Assembly (NCBI GenBank): GCA_907164885.2
Contig: OU015501.1
Coordinates: 18,487,617 to 18,551,616 of the forward strand
From: Dolomedes plantarius
Lineage: Eukaryota; Arthropoda; Arachnida; Araneae; Dolomedidae
Direction: 5' to 3'
DNA length: 64,000 nucleotides
Shown: positions 1-12,264 of the stretch, piece after piece
How positions within the stretch are numbered: position 1 is the first letter of the stretch
How the letters are laid out: every line of letters starts with the position of its first letter
Position numbers and translations under genes: made by a program
The notes under the pieces: model-generated
Told to the model about the DNA's origin: nothing
What the model saw: the letters and a program-made list of their open reading frames with translations, nothing else
Database searches by the model: none

Positions 1-97
1 ATTAGTCCAGAGGTAAGGTTAAAGAAGTTGTACGCGGGGCAAAAGCCTGCTGTGGTCTATCCTCACCGTCAGGAGTTTCCCTTGTTATAGCCTAATT

Positions 98-1533
98 CAG
101 GGATTCCCAACGGGGTCCAGGTGGACCCCTTGGGGGTCGATGGAAGTTTAAAAAGGGTCTATAGCATTCCAGGGGTCTATTAGAGGTCTATGATAAATTT
201 ATCTGTTTTAAAATTTAATTTTTTAGGAATGTAATCATTAGATAATATTTGTTTTAATATGTATAAATACAGATTTGCATAAGGCGGAGTGATCCATGCA
301 TCTAAAGTCGAATGTCATGACGCTTTTTTATTAGGGATGCGACATCGATAACAAAACATCGATGTTTTGAAACATCGGTATTCAATATTAAAACATAGAT
401 GCTAATAAAACATCGTTTAAAAACCATCGATGTTTTAGAACATCCATTTTTTTTTAAAAACTGGTTTAGTAACCTCTAACATTAATGTTACTTCGGTTAG
501 TCGTGGGGGGGGGGGGGATGATTTAATTTTACTCTCTGATTGGGCTGGCACAAATGACAAACTTGGTTGCTTTTGCCTTGGACTACATTGATGACTCAAA
601 ATTCTCGTTGTAAATATCGCTATGTTTTGCTATTAAATGTCCAGATAAATTCGTGGTATTGCCAGCAGTTTTGAGGGACTTGAGGCAAATATTGCATTTT
701 GCCAATTTGTCAGAGGTTTTGCAAAAATATTTCCAAACGGTACTTTTGGGAGGCATCTTACTAATAATATTAACGTCAACTTATATAAAACCAGAACAAT
801 ACAAAAACTTAAATGGCTGCTCTCGTGTATATACTATTTATAAAATAAAACCGCATCGAAGGTTCTGGAGTGTCAGGAACATTCCAAGCGTTCTGATTGG
901 TTCATTGGTTGTTGATTGCCATTTGTCTGTTTGCTAAGGAATCGTTCTCACTTTTGCATTCGTCCTTTTTAGAATTCAAACTAACATTTACTAAGTGTGA
1001 AAATTATGCTACGTGGTAAATTTTTTTATTATGGTACTTTTACATTTAAAAAAAAATCGAACACAAAACATCGATGTTAAAAAACATCGGCTTCAATACA
1101 TCGATGTTTTTATCAAAACATCGACATCAATGTCGCATCCCTATTTTGTATATGCCTCGAATGCCGCCGTCGGCTTTTATTTGTGTACCAACACTTGGTA
1201 GAACTGGGGAAATCCACTGGACCTTAAACAGCACATGGGTCCTCCCGATTCATCCATGAGAAGCAGTTTCGTTTTTTCTCTTGGCGATGTTTGTGTAATT
1301 ACAATCTGTGTTTATGAAATATTTATACTTCTGAAATTAAAAAATGTAAATAGTAAAAAAATAATAAAACAAATCTAATAAACTTTATCTAATTTTTTGT
1401 TCATATTCTTAGTCAAATTGTTATCTTCAAGTGTTTTATGTGCAATTATTAGTATTATATTTATGTTGTATGCTGTATATTATAGAGAAAAATGTGAGGG
1501 GGGTCGATGTAGGAAAAAGTTCAGGAACCACTG
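98..1533. mobile_element. hAT-like non-autonomous element, split by a second hAT-like element
   Basis: The left end reads CAGGGATTCCCAAC and the right end, reverse-complemented, reads CAGTGGTTCCTGAAC, an imperfect inverted repeat of hAT type. The flanking 8-mers GCCTAATT (90-97) and GCCTAGTT (1534-1541) agree at 7 of 8 positions, as expected for an aged hAT target duplication. Just inside both ends are runs like GGGGGTCGAT. Only about 620 bp belong to this element, because 332-1143 is a later insertion. No transposase is visible. The short open frames here are not gene-like. Confidence 0.72.
332..1143. mobile_element. hAT-like MITE, copy A (CATCGATG-rich ends)
   Basis: The ends are TAGGGATGCGACATCGAT on the left and the inverted form ...ATGTCGCATCCCTA on the right. 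The flanking 8-mers TTTTTTAT (324-331) and TTTTGTAT (1144-1151) match at 7 of 8, a decayed 8-bp target duplication typical of hAT elements. Both ends carry repeated palindromes built on ACATCGATGT. A second copy with the same ends and interior lies at 49048-49882. The interior has a 94-residue open frame (653-937) that is partly kept in the other copy, but this looks like shared element DNA and not a gene. It sits inside the older element at 98-1533. Confidence 0.75.
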
Positions 1534-4500
1534 GCCTAGTTGCTTGGTCGGGTCTTGGCTGGTGCGCTGTATAAGACTAAAGTCAAAAGCTTACATGTTT
1601 GTATGTAAGTTGTACACACAAATATACATCCATCCACCCATTCATCCATATAATATATTTTTTTAAAAAAAGGAAAAGAAAAGACGTTCAACCAGTATGA
1701 CCTTTAAGAGAAATTTCACCACTAAGAAAAAAACACCGTAAAAAGAATCATACGATCCCACATCATAAGATAGCATTCAAAGCTTAGAACGTTATCTTTG
1801 CGTAAATGCTAGCTCGGTTTGATTTTCACAGGACGCTACGGTGGGGGTAGTTACATAAGGAGGGGGAGGAGAAGAATAAAAGAAAGGGCGGTGGTTTATA
1901 TCAAGACGAAACAACTACATTACGCAGACATAATACGGTAAATTTCTTTTATTTTTTACTCGCTTTCAGAGAACTTTCTGAAGCGAAAAAGATTACTTTC
2001 CTACTAAACTGGAACTATCAAGAAATCTGCATCACCGTTCCTTTCTTTTCATTCAACTATTTCATTCGTTGTCAACGGCAGACATGAACCGGCCCACCTA
2101 GCATTTATTCTAGAAAATTCAAGTAAAAATGGTTTAATCTCAACAAGAATCAAATTGAGAAAGGTAGCCTGATGTGACTCATCTTCCACAAACATCGGGA
2201 TCACTCATTTTCCTAAAAATATGTATAAGTGCACAATTTCTACACGAATTGGAGGCTGGATTTTAAAAAGAAAATTAAAGTATTCTAATCTTCCCAAATA
2301 ACACTAAAATTTACGAATCTACGACAGGGACTTATTTTGCTTTCATTCTTTCGAGGCTTGCTAAGTTTTAATTGTTAAACAGGGGTCATTTCGTTGACGG
2401 CGAAATAGGACTGAACTAAATCTTCATTTTATTACAAAGCATAAAATAAAGATAATAGAAGAGGTACTTGCTCGTAAGTTAATTGCATTGGAAGCAGCGT
2501 AAAAGGATTAAAAAATCATCTTCAAAATGAATGGATGTAAATTAAATGCCTGGGAAACAATGTGGCATATAACCTCAAAGGATCATGCAACATATGAACA
2601 TTTTCAATGATACAGCACCACTAGGAATTTCCAATTAGATCTGTAGATATTACATGGTGCAGTTTTTATAACTAATATTTTTCCAATACGGTACGTATTT
2701 CGAACGAGACGAAAGAAAGATTTCCCATTAAATCTTTAATATGAAGGACATCAAAACTTTTCGACACCATCACACATCTTTATGCATGATGGCGTATTGG
2801 AAATGATCCCTTCCCTCGCATGTCATTGAAAATTTTAAAAATATCCCCCCAAATATTCAAGGCATTTTTAATAATAAATAGGACTGAATGCTTTCAAGAA
2901 AATTCGATAAAAACCATCAAGTAAGGAATACTCATTCAACAAATCTGCAGCGATTCGTTATGATTGCACAACTTCCTGACAGACTTTCGTTGCGCCAATG
3001 ATCAACTAATATTGGACTAATCGATTTGGGAAACGAGATGAACAAGTCTCACAATGCAATTGAATAAACTGAAATATCCAGTCACAACAAAAGGTTTAAG
3101 AATCATGTATACAATGGCTAGAAAGAAAACTAATTATTAGACGTTGGCCATGAAAATCATTCTTATTGTAGCGAAATTTATCATAGAACTTAATTTCAAG
3201 CCACAACTGTATAAGGCCTTTCAAAATTTAAAAATTAATTTAAAAAATCCGTACTGGTCGTTTTTCAAGGAGAACTGCACTGAACGTTTTGCGTCACTGA
3301 TGATAGATTATTTAAATTATTTTTTCCCTGATTTTACTGGAAAAGAAAAACTGGATTTTTGCGCTAGAGTTTAATACTCTCAACTTCGTAAATGATGTTT
3401 ATTGGCATTGATCAGCGAATTAATTCCATAGGGCAGAAATAAGATTTTGTAACTGTACAAATTTTATCGTAGATCAACCACATTTATTCAAGGTTTAAAT
3501 GTGTAACACAAGCCTAAATGTGAACAGACAAGTTAGTATGAAGAAAATGCAGATTTGCCCAACTACAACAGCAGCCTAAAAACTAATCCTCTCTTCTGTC
3601 ACCCTTCTACTTTTATTAAACACTAACAGGAAAGTACAATTAATTAAATGAGTTCTCCCGCTTCGGGGCATAATTATTCATCCTAGAAGTTCTAAGTAAT
3701 ACATGTGTAGCATAGCCCCCTCAACTCTAATCCATTTAGAAGGGATGCTTTTAAGAGAAACTATAGTTAACACGATGAAGGAACTGCATCTAATAAACAA
3801 GTGGGAGGATACAAAGAATAAAAATTGTTAAAAGACTAAAGATCTATTAAAAATTCAGTGGAATCTGAAGTTATTTTCCTAGTAAATTCTACCACTTTTC
3901 CCACTATCGCAAAAGCTTCAGTTATGATCGTTCATACATGACGACAATCACTGTCTTTAGAGATCTACATGTGCTTTCACAGTTAGCATTCGGCGAGCAC
4001 ACTTGTAATTTAATGTTAATGAAATTTTAACAAACGAAGTGACATGTTTTCATGTCGATAATTGAATCATTCACCATGGTACGGTCTAATAGTCATGTGT
4101 AGCAAAAAATAACTATGTCATGCATTCACCAATGTATTATAAAGTGGAATATATTTTAAATCTTTTTATACAGTACACAGTAAAACTAATCAAACCCTGC
4201 GTAAAATTGATTCTCTCTCTTTCTATCATTCTTCAATGTTATTGCCCGCAACGGCTGAAAAACAAATATGAATTATTCTCCCTTTGAGATGAACACGATT
4301 GTTACTCTAAACTTTTCGTCAATATGCCTCAAAATAACCTTGTACATAAAAATGATCAAATGCAAATCAATGCTTTTCAGATATTGTGAAAGAATTAAAA
4401 CACTACAGTCACCGACAATAAAGATACACCCATTTCTACCGATGTAAAATACCAGTCATTTTGACTGGCCTGGTAGTTCTAGAGTTAAAAACATTTAATA

Positions 4501-6962
4501 ATACCTCTTTACAGTACGGCAAAAAATGGTACACTTTAAAATGAAATAAAACATTCCGCAACAGAAGAGCGAAACACAAGTTTGGAACAGCTATTTTATC
4601 GTATAAAATATTCTACAAAACATTACATTCAAAAAAATATTTTGCTAGTTTAACAGCATATTAAAATAAATTTGCAATCTAATTTGAGTTTCGACAAGGA
4701 TTTGACGCAATCCCAGAAAACACATCCGAGATCATTCCTTGCGTACGCACGCTGAATAGAAATCACCATAGTGACTAAGAATTTTGCGGTAAAATAGCTT
4801 CTGATGAGTGTGATCCACTGGTGAAGACTTGTTTAAAGGAACAGGAATTTTTTTTATTTTTCCGGTTTAAATAATCAAATAGCCAGACATGAATACCAAG
4901 ACAGCCTACGCAGCTGTACGATCCACCTACGAAATCCGACACCCACGTCAAAGGAACAATAAATTTCATGAAGAGTAAGCGTCAAAAATTAGAAATTAAA
5001 ATAAGTATTCAATATCTATGAACAGGCCTTGTTAATATTGATTTTTCGGTTACTACCTACCTTTAACTTTTGGAAGTGAGTGTATATACATAAGTCCTTT
5101 TTCTTTCTTGTTTATATTTAAATTTAATACCCTTAAGAAAATATAGAAAAAATATTCAAAGTAATGCATGAAATATTTTTTGATTAAAATCGATGATTTA
5201 AAAAAAATCATTTGATTTAAATCATGATTTTAATCATTTCATTAAAATCATTTACACCCTGCAAAGTAACTTATCAGACACGAAGTGTCACGAAAATGTC
5301 CCTAAATAAACCGAAGCACGTAGAGCTGATTTTAAAAGAAATGTTTACCTTAACTCTAAAATTTGTTTCTTCAAACGAAGAGGTATACTAGCAAATGTTT
5401 TGATAGGAAAAAAAAAAAATTAATGCGCTCTTGCAAATTTTGGATTTTTTCTAAATGTGATAAAAGAAAAGGAAAGACGTGTTTAGAAGCGTATGGATTT
5501 TCCCCCCAACTAGTCAAAGCTTTTCGCTCTTGTGCTAATTACTGACAAGGAATTAATATTTTCTATGCTACTAAGATTTAACTTTATGAAATATCAAGCC
5601 ACCAAAGCCTAACCTCACCTTTAACAGTTTAAAATCATATTTTAAATTTGGCCAAGCTGCCATTCTAAAGCCATTCGCGTGAGTTTCAAAAGAACAGTAT
5701 TAAGGTATCATATCTATATTAGGGCACTTGATGACGCAGGAGTGAAAGGAGCTTAATATCCCAGAAACGAAGTACGGCTGGTTGTACTTGGAACAATGCG
5801 TTCATTAAAGCAACTGTGCCTTGATTGGAATACATACATCCCTATAATTGGAATTGCTTATCCGGAATACGTATTGATGAGCGCAATGGTAAAGACCAAC
5901 ATTTGTGTGTTTTACGAGGTCAAAATACGTAAATGGCAACTTAGCAAATTCTCTTAAATTTAGCACATGTGTACACAGATTTCAAAACTGTAAATTACCT
6001 GGCGTGAAACATGTTTTAATATATAGAAAGCATAATGTTAAGAAATACTTTCATTGAATAGAAAGTTGATGACATTTTTCTTTTATATATGTGCTTTGTT
6101 ACACTACCGTAACCGACAATCGATAAGATAATCAAAAATTTTAAGAAAAAATAACTGCGTTTAGGGTATGAAAATTCTCGCAAAAATGCGGAAGACGTCA
6201 TTTACCATCACTAATAACCTTTAAATATCTTCAATTACAACAGGATAGTCATGTGAAATTAGAATTTCCATTGAAAATAATTCATTCATTTCAGAGCGAT
6301 GAAAAAATAATCTCTTCAAATAAGAAGCAATACAGACACTTCGATATCACAACTTATCTCTGTGTAAATAAAAGTTATCAGAAGAAGACTTCTTATTTAC
6401 ACAAAAAGATAAGAGTTTAATAGGATTCTTTGACATTCCTAAAGAGTGAGTTGAAAGGCCATGATAGAGAACTTTATGTGCATCGACAGTGTATCTTTAA
6501 AGAAAAGTAGGTCAGTCAAATTGTAAATATATTCTATTACCACCGAGAGATTTAAAATTACGAGAGACGAAAATAAAATTATATTTAAAAAAATCTAGGA
6601 AATCTACTTAGATTATGGCGGTGCATCAGTTCATATCGCAAATTTTCAATGCCAATGTTAATAAATAGAGAATTTACAAATGTGTATTTATATTTTCATA
6701 TGAAGGTAGGCGCTGAAATAAAGAGCGCGCAATTTTTGAAATTTTGAATTTTTTTAAATGGGAAATTTTTTTACAGAGTCAAATTTTTAATTTCTATAAA
6801 TATATAATCAAAACTGTATGAAAACGAAATAAAAACTCACATTTAAAGATTATTTTCCAATGAAGAAAACAGAATTAAAAAATATGCATTTATCTGTCAA
6901 CTGGTGTACCCAACTAAAAGCTAGTGCGTGTGTGTGTACGTACACACACGACTTCACGATGA
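1534..6962. other. AT-rich stretch with no recognisable gene
   Basis: No frame longer than about 80 codons resembles a protein family, and no clear transposon ends were found. The longest open frame (3144-3374, 76 codons) has an AT-driven composition and looks incidental. Possible introns or intergenic DNA of an unseen host gene cannot be excluded. Confidence 0.5.
5165..5265. repeat. AT-rich palindromic patch, possible hAT end
   Basis: About 90 bases alternate TGATTTAAATCA-type and ATTAAAATCAT-type words and end in TTTACACCCTG, which resembles the right end of some hAT MITEs. I could not find a matching left end or target duplication, so this may be a solo terminus. Confidence 0.3.
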
Positions 6963-6966
6963 TTAA

Positions 6967-7131
6967 GGCTCGGTGCACACGAGCGATCCGGTGTCGTTGC
7001 GATCAGGAGTACATAGAGTTGAACTAACCGACTCACACGGACGTAGGCGTCGTCGGTTAGTTCAACTCTATTGTACTCCTGATCGCAACTGCGGTGCCGC
7101 AACGACAACGGATCGCTCGTGTGCACTGAGC
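6967..7131. mobile_element. TTAA-flanked foldback MITE, copy 1
   Basis: TTAA at 6963-6966 and 7132-7135 flanks a 165-bp element whose two halves are largely inverted copies. The left begins GGCTCGGTGCACACGAGCGA and the right ends in the inverted form. The centre repeats the pattern, with GTTGAACTAACCGAC inverted as GTCGGTTAGTTCAAC. It is GC-richer than its surroundings and would fold into one long hairpin. TTAA targeting suggests mobilisation by a piggyBac-type or similar transposase; that is inference. A variant copy is at 11788-11926. Confidence 0.75.
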
Positions 7132-7135
7132 TTAA

Positions 7136-8598
7136 GAGAAAATTAGAGATGCAAGACGTTTTCGTCATTAATTACACCTACATTTAACAAATTAAATATG
7201 CTTTACAGGAGAAGCAATTACCAATTGTCATTATTTTTAAAAATATTTCATCATCAGCATGACGACGATACAAAATTGTTGGGAAAGGGGATATCGGATT
7301 TTGATCCTTTGTTGGTGGGTCTCTTGAGGGGCTCTACAGTCACATTTTGCAACACAAGGGTTACACAGGCCAGGGTATCAAAACTTTAAAGCCGAATCGG
7401 AATAACCTTCAATACTCATACCTATTATGAGACTCGAGTCCGTAAACTAATATCATCTGACAAATGAATTTAATCGCATAATTTATTTTTTCCTCAAGTC
7501 GTAATGATGCAACATCGCTCTCTCTCGCCAACTCAAATTGGTATAAAAATGGAAAGCAATAATAGAGTAAAAGAACTGGCACTCTTCACTCATTCCTTTC
7601 TTCTACCTCCGCAAGACTTAAAGCAGTTAGAATGAAAGAAGGCGATTAAGTTATGAAAAACGAAATAAACTCTGAAAAGCCCTAATATACACGCTAGTCC
7701 ACAACAAAACCTATGCACCGAGAAGCAGAATGATACACTTAAAACTTCCTTAAATATCGAACAGAGTGGGATTGGGAAACAAGTAAAAAGACGGAAATAA
7801 AAGAATATTATTGATTACTTGAGAGCTAGATGCTTTTTTTTTTTTCAGATGAGTGAATAAATTCTTGTATGCTCAGACATGCGAATAGGTTCAATGATCT
7901 TATACTTTATGTAGAGATACAAATTATAAGAATAATCTACGATACCGTTACACGAACCAAACAATGCTTTTACCCCCTAAGAGTACTGTTTTCCACGGAT
8001 CATTTCGTACAGCAGGTGATTCCCGGGGATGTTAACAATCGTGAGCATGTATCAGACATAATAAACCCCGGGTAACCAGAGAAAGAAGTTTTAAAAGCGA
8101 TTCCCAAACACTTTCAAAACAAAGGAGAAAAACAATTAGTTCTTTGAGTCAAACTGCTTAAAATTTACAGTCTAGTAGAATTCTTCCTTTTGCATAAAAG
8201 TGGCATATGAATAAAGCTAGCATGTACAAATCACTATCTGGACTTTGTGATAATTCACGATCAGTGTAAAGGATAGCTTTCATTCAAGTTATGTTGATGT
8301 GCCCGAAGCCTTTTATAGCGGAGGGATTATCAGCAGTCTAGACGGCTTTGATCAGCCACAGCGCAACACATATCTTCAGGTTAAGTTCGCCTGTCTTTGC
8401 AGGTTACACTTATACTATTCAGGTAGTATAATATCAATTCACCATTTCCTATGTGTGCGAGCGGTAGTGGTAGGTGAAATTTTCAGTAGATATATTTAAA
8501 AATTGCACTTAATTGATTAGAGAAACGTAACCAACAAAAGAAAGAAAAAACCCTAATTGAATAACAGCATAACTAACCCTTTAACCAAAAACAAATTA
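7136..8598. other. No recognisable gene; possible fragment of a dispersed repeat
   Basis: No protein-like frame is seen. Around 7365-7405 a TTTAAAGCCGA word recurs near 15208, within a tract that also resembles 62400-62445 in opposite orientation. This suggests fragments of one dispersed repeat family whose ends I cannot place. Confidence 0.35.
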
Positions 8599-8865
8599 GT
8601 AAATAAATCGGAATGGATGAAATCACGTGCAAAAAATATTTCCCTTTTAATCAGGAAAATTTATAAATGGGGTATGCCTCCAAATGTTTTATTTACGGTA
8701 GGTGATTAGCTTAATAAAATACCTAGCACTCGCTGTACTTGCGGAAGGACAATTGATATTTCCGAGCATTACCTACGTTTTGTATGTAAGACATTCGTAC
8801 TTAGTTCAACAGCACAACTATTAAATAAATTAGGGAGCAATTATAAGATTTTTCATACCATTTAA
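8599..8865 (+). pseudogene. LINE ORF2 C-terminal relic
   Basis: One frame runs 89 codons and ends at TAA (8863-8865), with a single internal TAG near 8707. The segment after the stop contains the pattern CTCGRTIDISEHYL followed by RFVC, i.e. paired cysteines, then His, then Cys. This cysteine/histidine signature sits after the RNase H region at the C-terminus of many Jockey/I/R1-type non-LTR retrotransposon ORF2 proteins. The preceding residues (WMKSRAKNISLLIRKI) suit the linker before it. Nothing of the reverse transcriptase is visible upstream, so this is a 5'-truncated dead insertion. The family is assigned from motif layout only. Confidence 0.55.
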
Positions 8866-9063
8866 TATTCTTTTTTTTTTCTTTCTTTCCAAAAACCCGT
8901 TTCAACATGGAGTTTTATTGCTAATACCAATTTTGGATCATTTTAAAGTGGTCAAATGCAACTCTTAGATTTGAAAAACTAACGAACGAATTCACTGAAC
9001 AGTCATAAGCAAAATATTCAGAATTGTGATAACCTAAGTGCCATATGAATTAAAATTGATATA

Positions 9064-9902
9064 CAGGTAACCCTCCTATAACACGGTAGATAGGTTCCTA
9101 GAAAATGTGTTGTGTGAAACCGTGTTATATGAGACCCAAAGACAGAATAAAATGGGGGGTTACGTTCTGAAAACTTATTAAAAACAAACTTTTTTTAAAA
9201 TTCCTTATAAGCAACTTAATTTTTATTAAACATATAAATGTATGTATAACACAAAGCGAAAAGAAACAAAAAGCTATTTTCATTTAATGCGACCTTAATT
9301 TAATAAATTTCTTCCTCATCACTACTCAGTATAATCAAACGAGAACGTTTTTTCGATTGAACGATATCCCCTTCCCTTTCGAACCTTTTTCTTCATTTAG
9401 ATTTTTTGCACTTTCTATCCTCTTTAAAAAATATGTAATTTTGGTTTATTTGTTGGTTCTTACAAGGTCATTGTAGATTCACGGTATGAACATAGACAAT
9501 TTTGCAGCTCCCTTTTGAATTTTCGGCTTCTTTCGGTGGAAGGGTCTGCATTAAGGAAAAATGATTCAAGATTTTCAGCTAAGCTTAAGCCTTGTAATTT
9601 TATAGAGTTATAAATGAATAAATTATAATTTGTTTATACATTTTCATGTAAAGCCACTATAGTTCATTATTCCTTCCCGTCATTATTTTAAGGAAATTTA
9701 GTTTTTAAATGTGTTAAACAGAAATCATGTTATCTAGGGCTATAGAAGTACAGTGTTGTAAAATGGTTTTCGCAAATTTTTTATCGTGTTAGAGCTAAAC
9801 CGTGTTACAGGTTACAGTGTTATACGAGGGTTCTCGCAATTTATTTTACCGTGTTAGAGCAAAACCGTGTTGTAAGATGCTGTGCTGTAGGAGGGCTACC
9901 TG
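9064..9902. mobile_element. Tigger/pogo-like non-autonomous element
   Basis: The left end CAGGTAACCCTCCTATAACA and the inverted right end CAGGTAGCCCTCCTACAGCA match over about 20 bp with three differences. TA dinucleotides flank both ends (9062-9063 and 9903-9904). Subterminal words such as ACCGTGTTA and CCGTGTTATA are repeated several times near both ends, an arrangement seen in pogo/Tigger elements. The interior is AT-rich and has no transposase. Confidence 0.72.
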
Positions 9903-9904
9903 TA

Positions 9905-11738
9905 CTTCCAAACTCAATTTTAAGTAATGCTACGAAAAAAGCTTCAGAGAGCAATCAGATTCTGCGAAAAATCCCCGAACAGTGAAAACGGTGGTATGTC
10001 AAGAGACGGGCACAATAATGTGAAACAATTTCGGAATTAATACTGGTGACAAATACAACTGAACGAAGTGCAAAGAAACCGAACATCTCAAGTAAACAGT
10101 CTGCTGAGCAATAAAACAATTTCCAGGATAATAAAACACCTTAAAAATCCAGAAAACAAATATGATCCTTATCATGAGAGCAAAACGACAGAACAGATTT
10201 GGCCAAGATGGAGTGAAAGAACACCAGGAAATCATAAAAAGTGTTAGCTCTGAAAGTAAAGCAGATATTTTTATTGCATATGAGAATACTGTAATCCAAA
10301 ATATCATGAATGAAATTAATACAAAACAGAAAAACAATAAATTCCAGTGCGTTTAGACATTCAAATATTTTTAGAAGAGATGCAATTTAAACTTTTTAAT
10401 TTACTTATTCGACGGAGATTTGGGAAGTTGCAGTACGCCAATGCATATGGAATCGAAATTGGCAATAGTAGGTGGATAGTTAAAACAGGAAGCAACTTTT
10501 AGAAATACATTTAAATAACGAAATTGAAGTACGTCCAAAATTCATTCAGAAGCGAAAGTACAATGAAGCGTATAAGCTGCATAGCAACAATCATACAACG
10601 CTTTACTTATCAAACAGCCACTTGAATTCCTCCTTATTTTCTGTATGCGAGAGACTCTCATAGAGACACAAGAGATAAACTGGCTTTATTGCTTTGATGC
10701 CCTTTAATGATGAAAAAAAAATTACCCAGTTTCACTTTAGCAGCACATACGATTTCTCTTATACCATGCTTTCGATTAATCGGATACGCTTCATTGATAT
10801 ACTACTCAAATCTAGTAGTTCTCACTTACCCTCCATCAATTTTCAATAATAAATAAATACCTATTTAAATAAACGATACCCGTTTAGGATAAGGGATATC
10901 TGGATAAGGGATAGATAATGGGATATATACGAGTAATATTTTGACCACTGAGAGAAGATCAAAATTTTCTGCAAACAGGTATTGGTATATTTTAGAAACT
11001 TCTACTTGCGGTACGAAAGAAAATCCAGTAACGAAGCACAGTTTCCATTCTAATGCATTACGTGTATCACCAGTTAGTTTCAAGCAGGTTTTGAAAGTTA
11101 TAGCATGTTAGCTGCTCTCGGGGGAAGTGTATCAAGGTAAACTAGAATGGCTTCAAAATTATTTTATCGTTTTTACTCTTGATGCAATGAATAAATATGG
11201 CATTCACCTAGTCAGAATTACTTTTTACAAGGCAACACAACTTTCATTTAATGGAACTTAAATAAAATTATTAGAATAAATACAAAATAGAACTATAAGC
11301 AATTCTCAAGAGCACTATTTAACCAAAATTATTTCATTAGATCATTAAAATTGAGGCAGTCTTATTCCGACCTCCCTCTTAAGAGATCATACGCCCGGCG
11401 TCTGGCTCACATCTGTCTGTTTGATACGAAAGTAAAAGTTCATACTCGCCGAAAATAAAACCACTGAGGTACGTACATTGGAATTCTGAATAGTTAAAAA
11501 TTGGAATTCACGAGCTGATGGATGCTTAAACCGGCGGTTCCGGTTAACAGCGCAGAGGTATCAAGAGAGATTATTTGAAGGAGAACATCACCGTGCAAGA
11601 TTGAGATGGCCAGGCTTAACCTTACAGAGTGACGCACCCAAGGGATACGGAACAAATACCTATTGGATAAACGAAGGGGCTGTTGTTAAAGCTAAATGAA
11701 TAAAGCATATAGCACAAACGGGTTGGGAATTACGTGTA
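9905..11738. other. No recognisable gene
   Basis: Overlapping 112- and 64-codon frames on opposite strands at 9999-10356 have low-complexity hydrophobic or lysine-rich content and no family resemblance, so I do not call them. A GC-richer patch at 11390-11640 is unplaced and may be a repeat fragment. Confidence 0.4.
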
Positions 11739-12262
11739 GAGGTATTCCTCGACTCACGACCGAAATTTTTATTTTATCTTATTTTTAGGCAGTTGCGATC
11801 AGGAGTACAATAGAGTTGAACTAACCGACGAAGCCTACGTCCATGTGAGTCGGTTAGTTCAACTATGTACTCCTGATCGCAACTGCAGTGCCGCAACGAC
11901 ACCGGATCGCTCGTGTGCACCGAGCCTTTATCTTTCTCAAAACTATTGCTCCTTGAATGTACAGTACATATTTTACATGACCATTAAAAACTAACTACCT
12001 TGGATAACTTTGTTAAAAAAACTTGCAATGTATCTTCTGTCGCAAATTCTGAACCACTGGATTGTACTTACATAAGGTAGAGATGGCGAAGAATAATTTA
12101 TGCCTCCTAAATAAAGTACAATATATTTTAAATTACGTATGTATGTATGAAAGTAAAAAATATATGCATGTACATATACATATTTTTAAAAAAATTTGTT
12201 TGAAACTCGACTTACGACCGAGATAGGGACCGAGACATTGGTTGTAAGTCGAGGAATATCTG
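11739..12262. mobile_element. pogo/Tigger-like MITE carrying a nested MITE
   Basis: The left end GAGGTATTCCTCGACTCACG and the inverted right end CAGATATTCCTCGACTTACA match well beyond the first two bases. TA lies at 11737-11738 and 12263-12264. CGACTTACGACCGA-type words recur inside the right end. The element is 524 bp, of which 139 bp is the insertion at 11788-11926. Confidence 0.65.
11788..11926. mobile_element. Foldback MITE, copy 2 (TTTA-flanked, shortened left end)
   Basis: This shares the core and right end of the 6967-7131 element, including GTTGAACTAACCGAC and its inverted partner and the right end ...CGTGTGCACCGAGCC. About 30 bases of the left end are missing after GGC. It is flanked by TTTA (11784-11787 and 11927-11930) and not TTAA. 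It could be a deletion derivative that inserted at a non-canonical target, or a copy whose edge decayed. Confidence 0.65.
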
Positions 12263-12264
12263 TA

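Noticed and set aside
653..937. 94-codon frame, partly shared with 49467-49658
   Set aside because: It lies inside copies A and B of one hAT-like MITE; similarity reflects shared element DNA. The frame is open to different lengths in the two copies and matches no protein family I know.
6924..6950. GT/CA palindrome as a regulatory hairpin
   Set aside because: It is a dinucleotide microsatellite with inverted phases, as also near 21504-21535.
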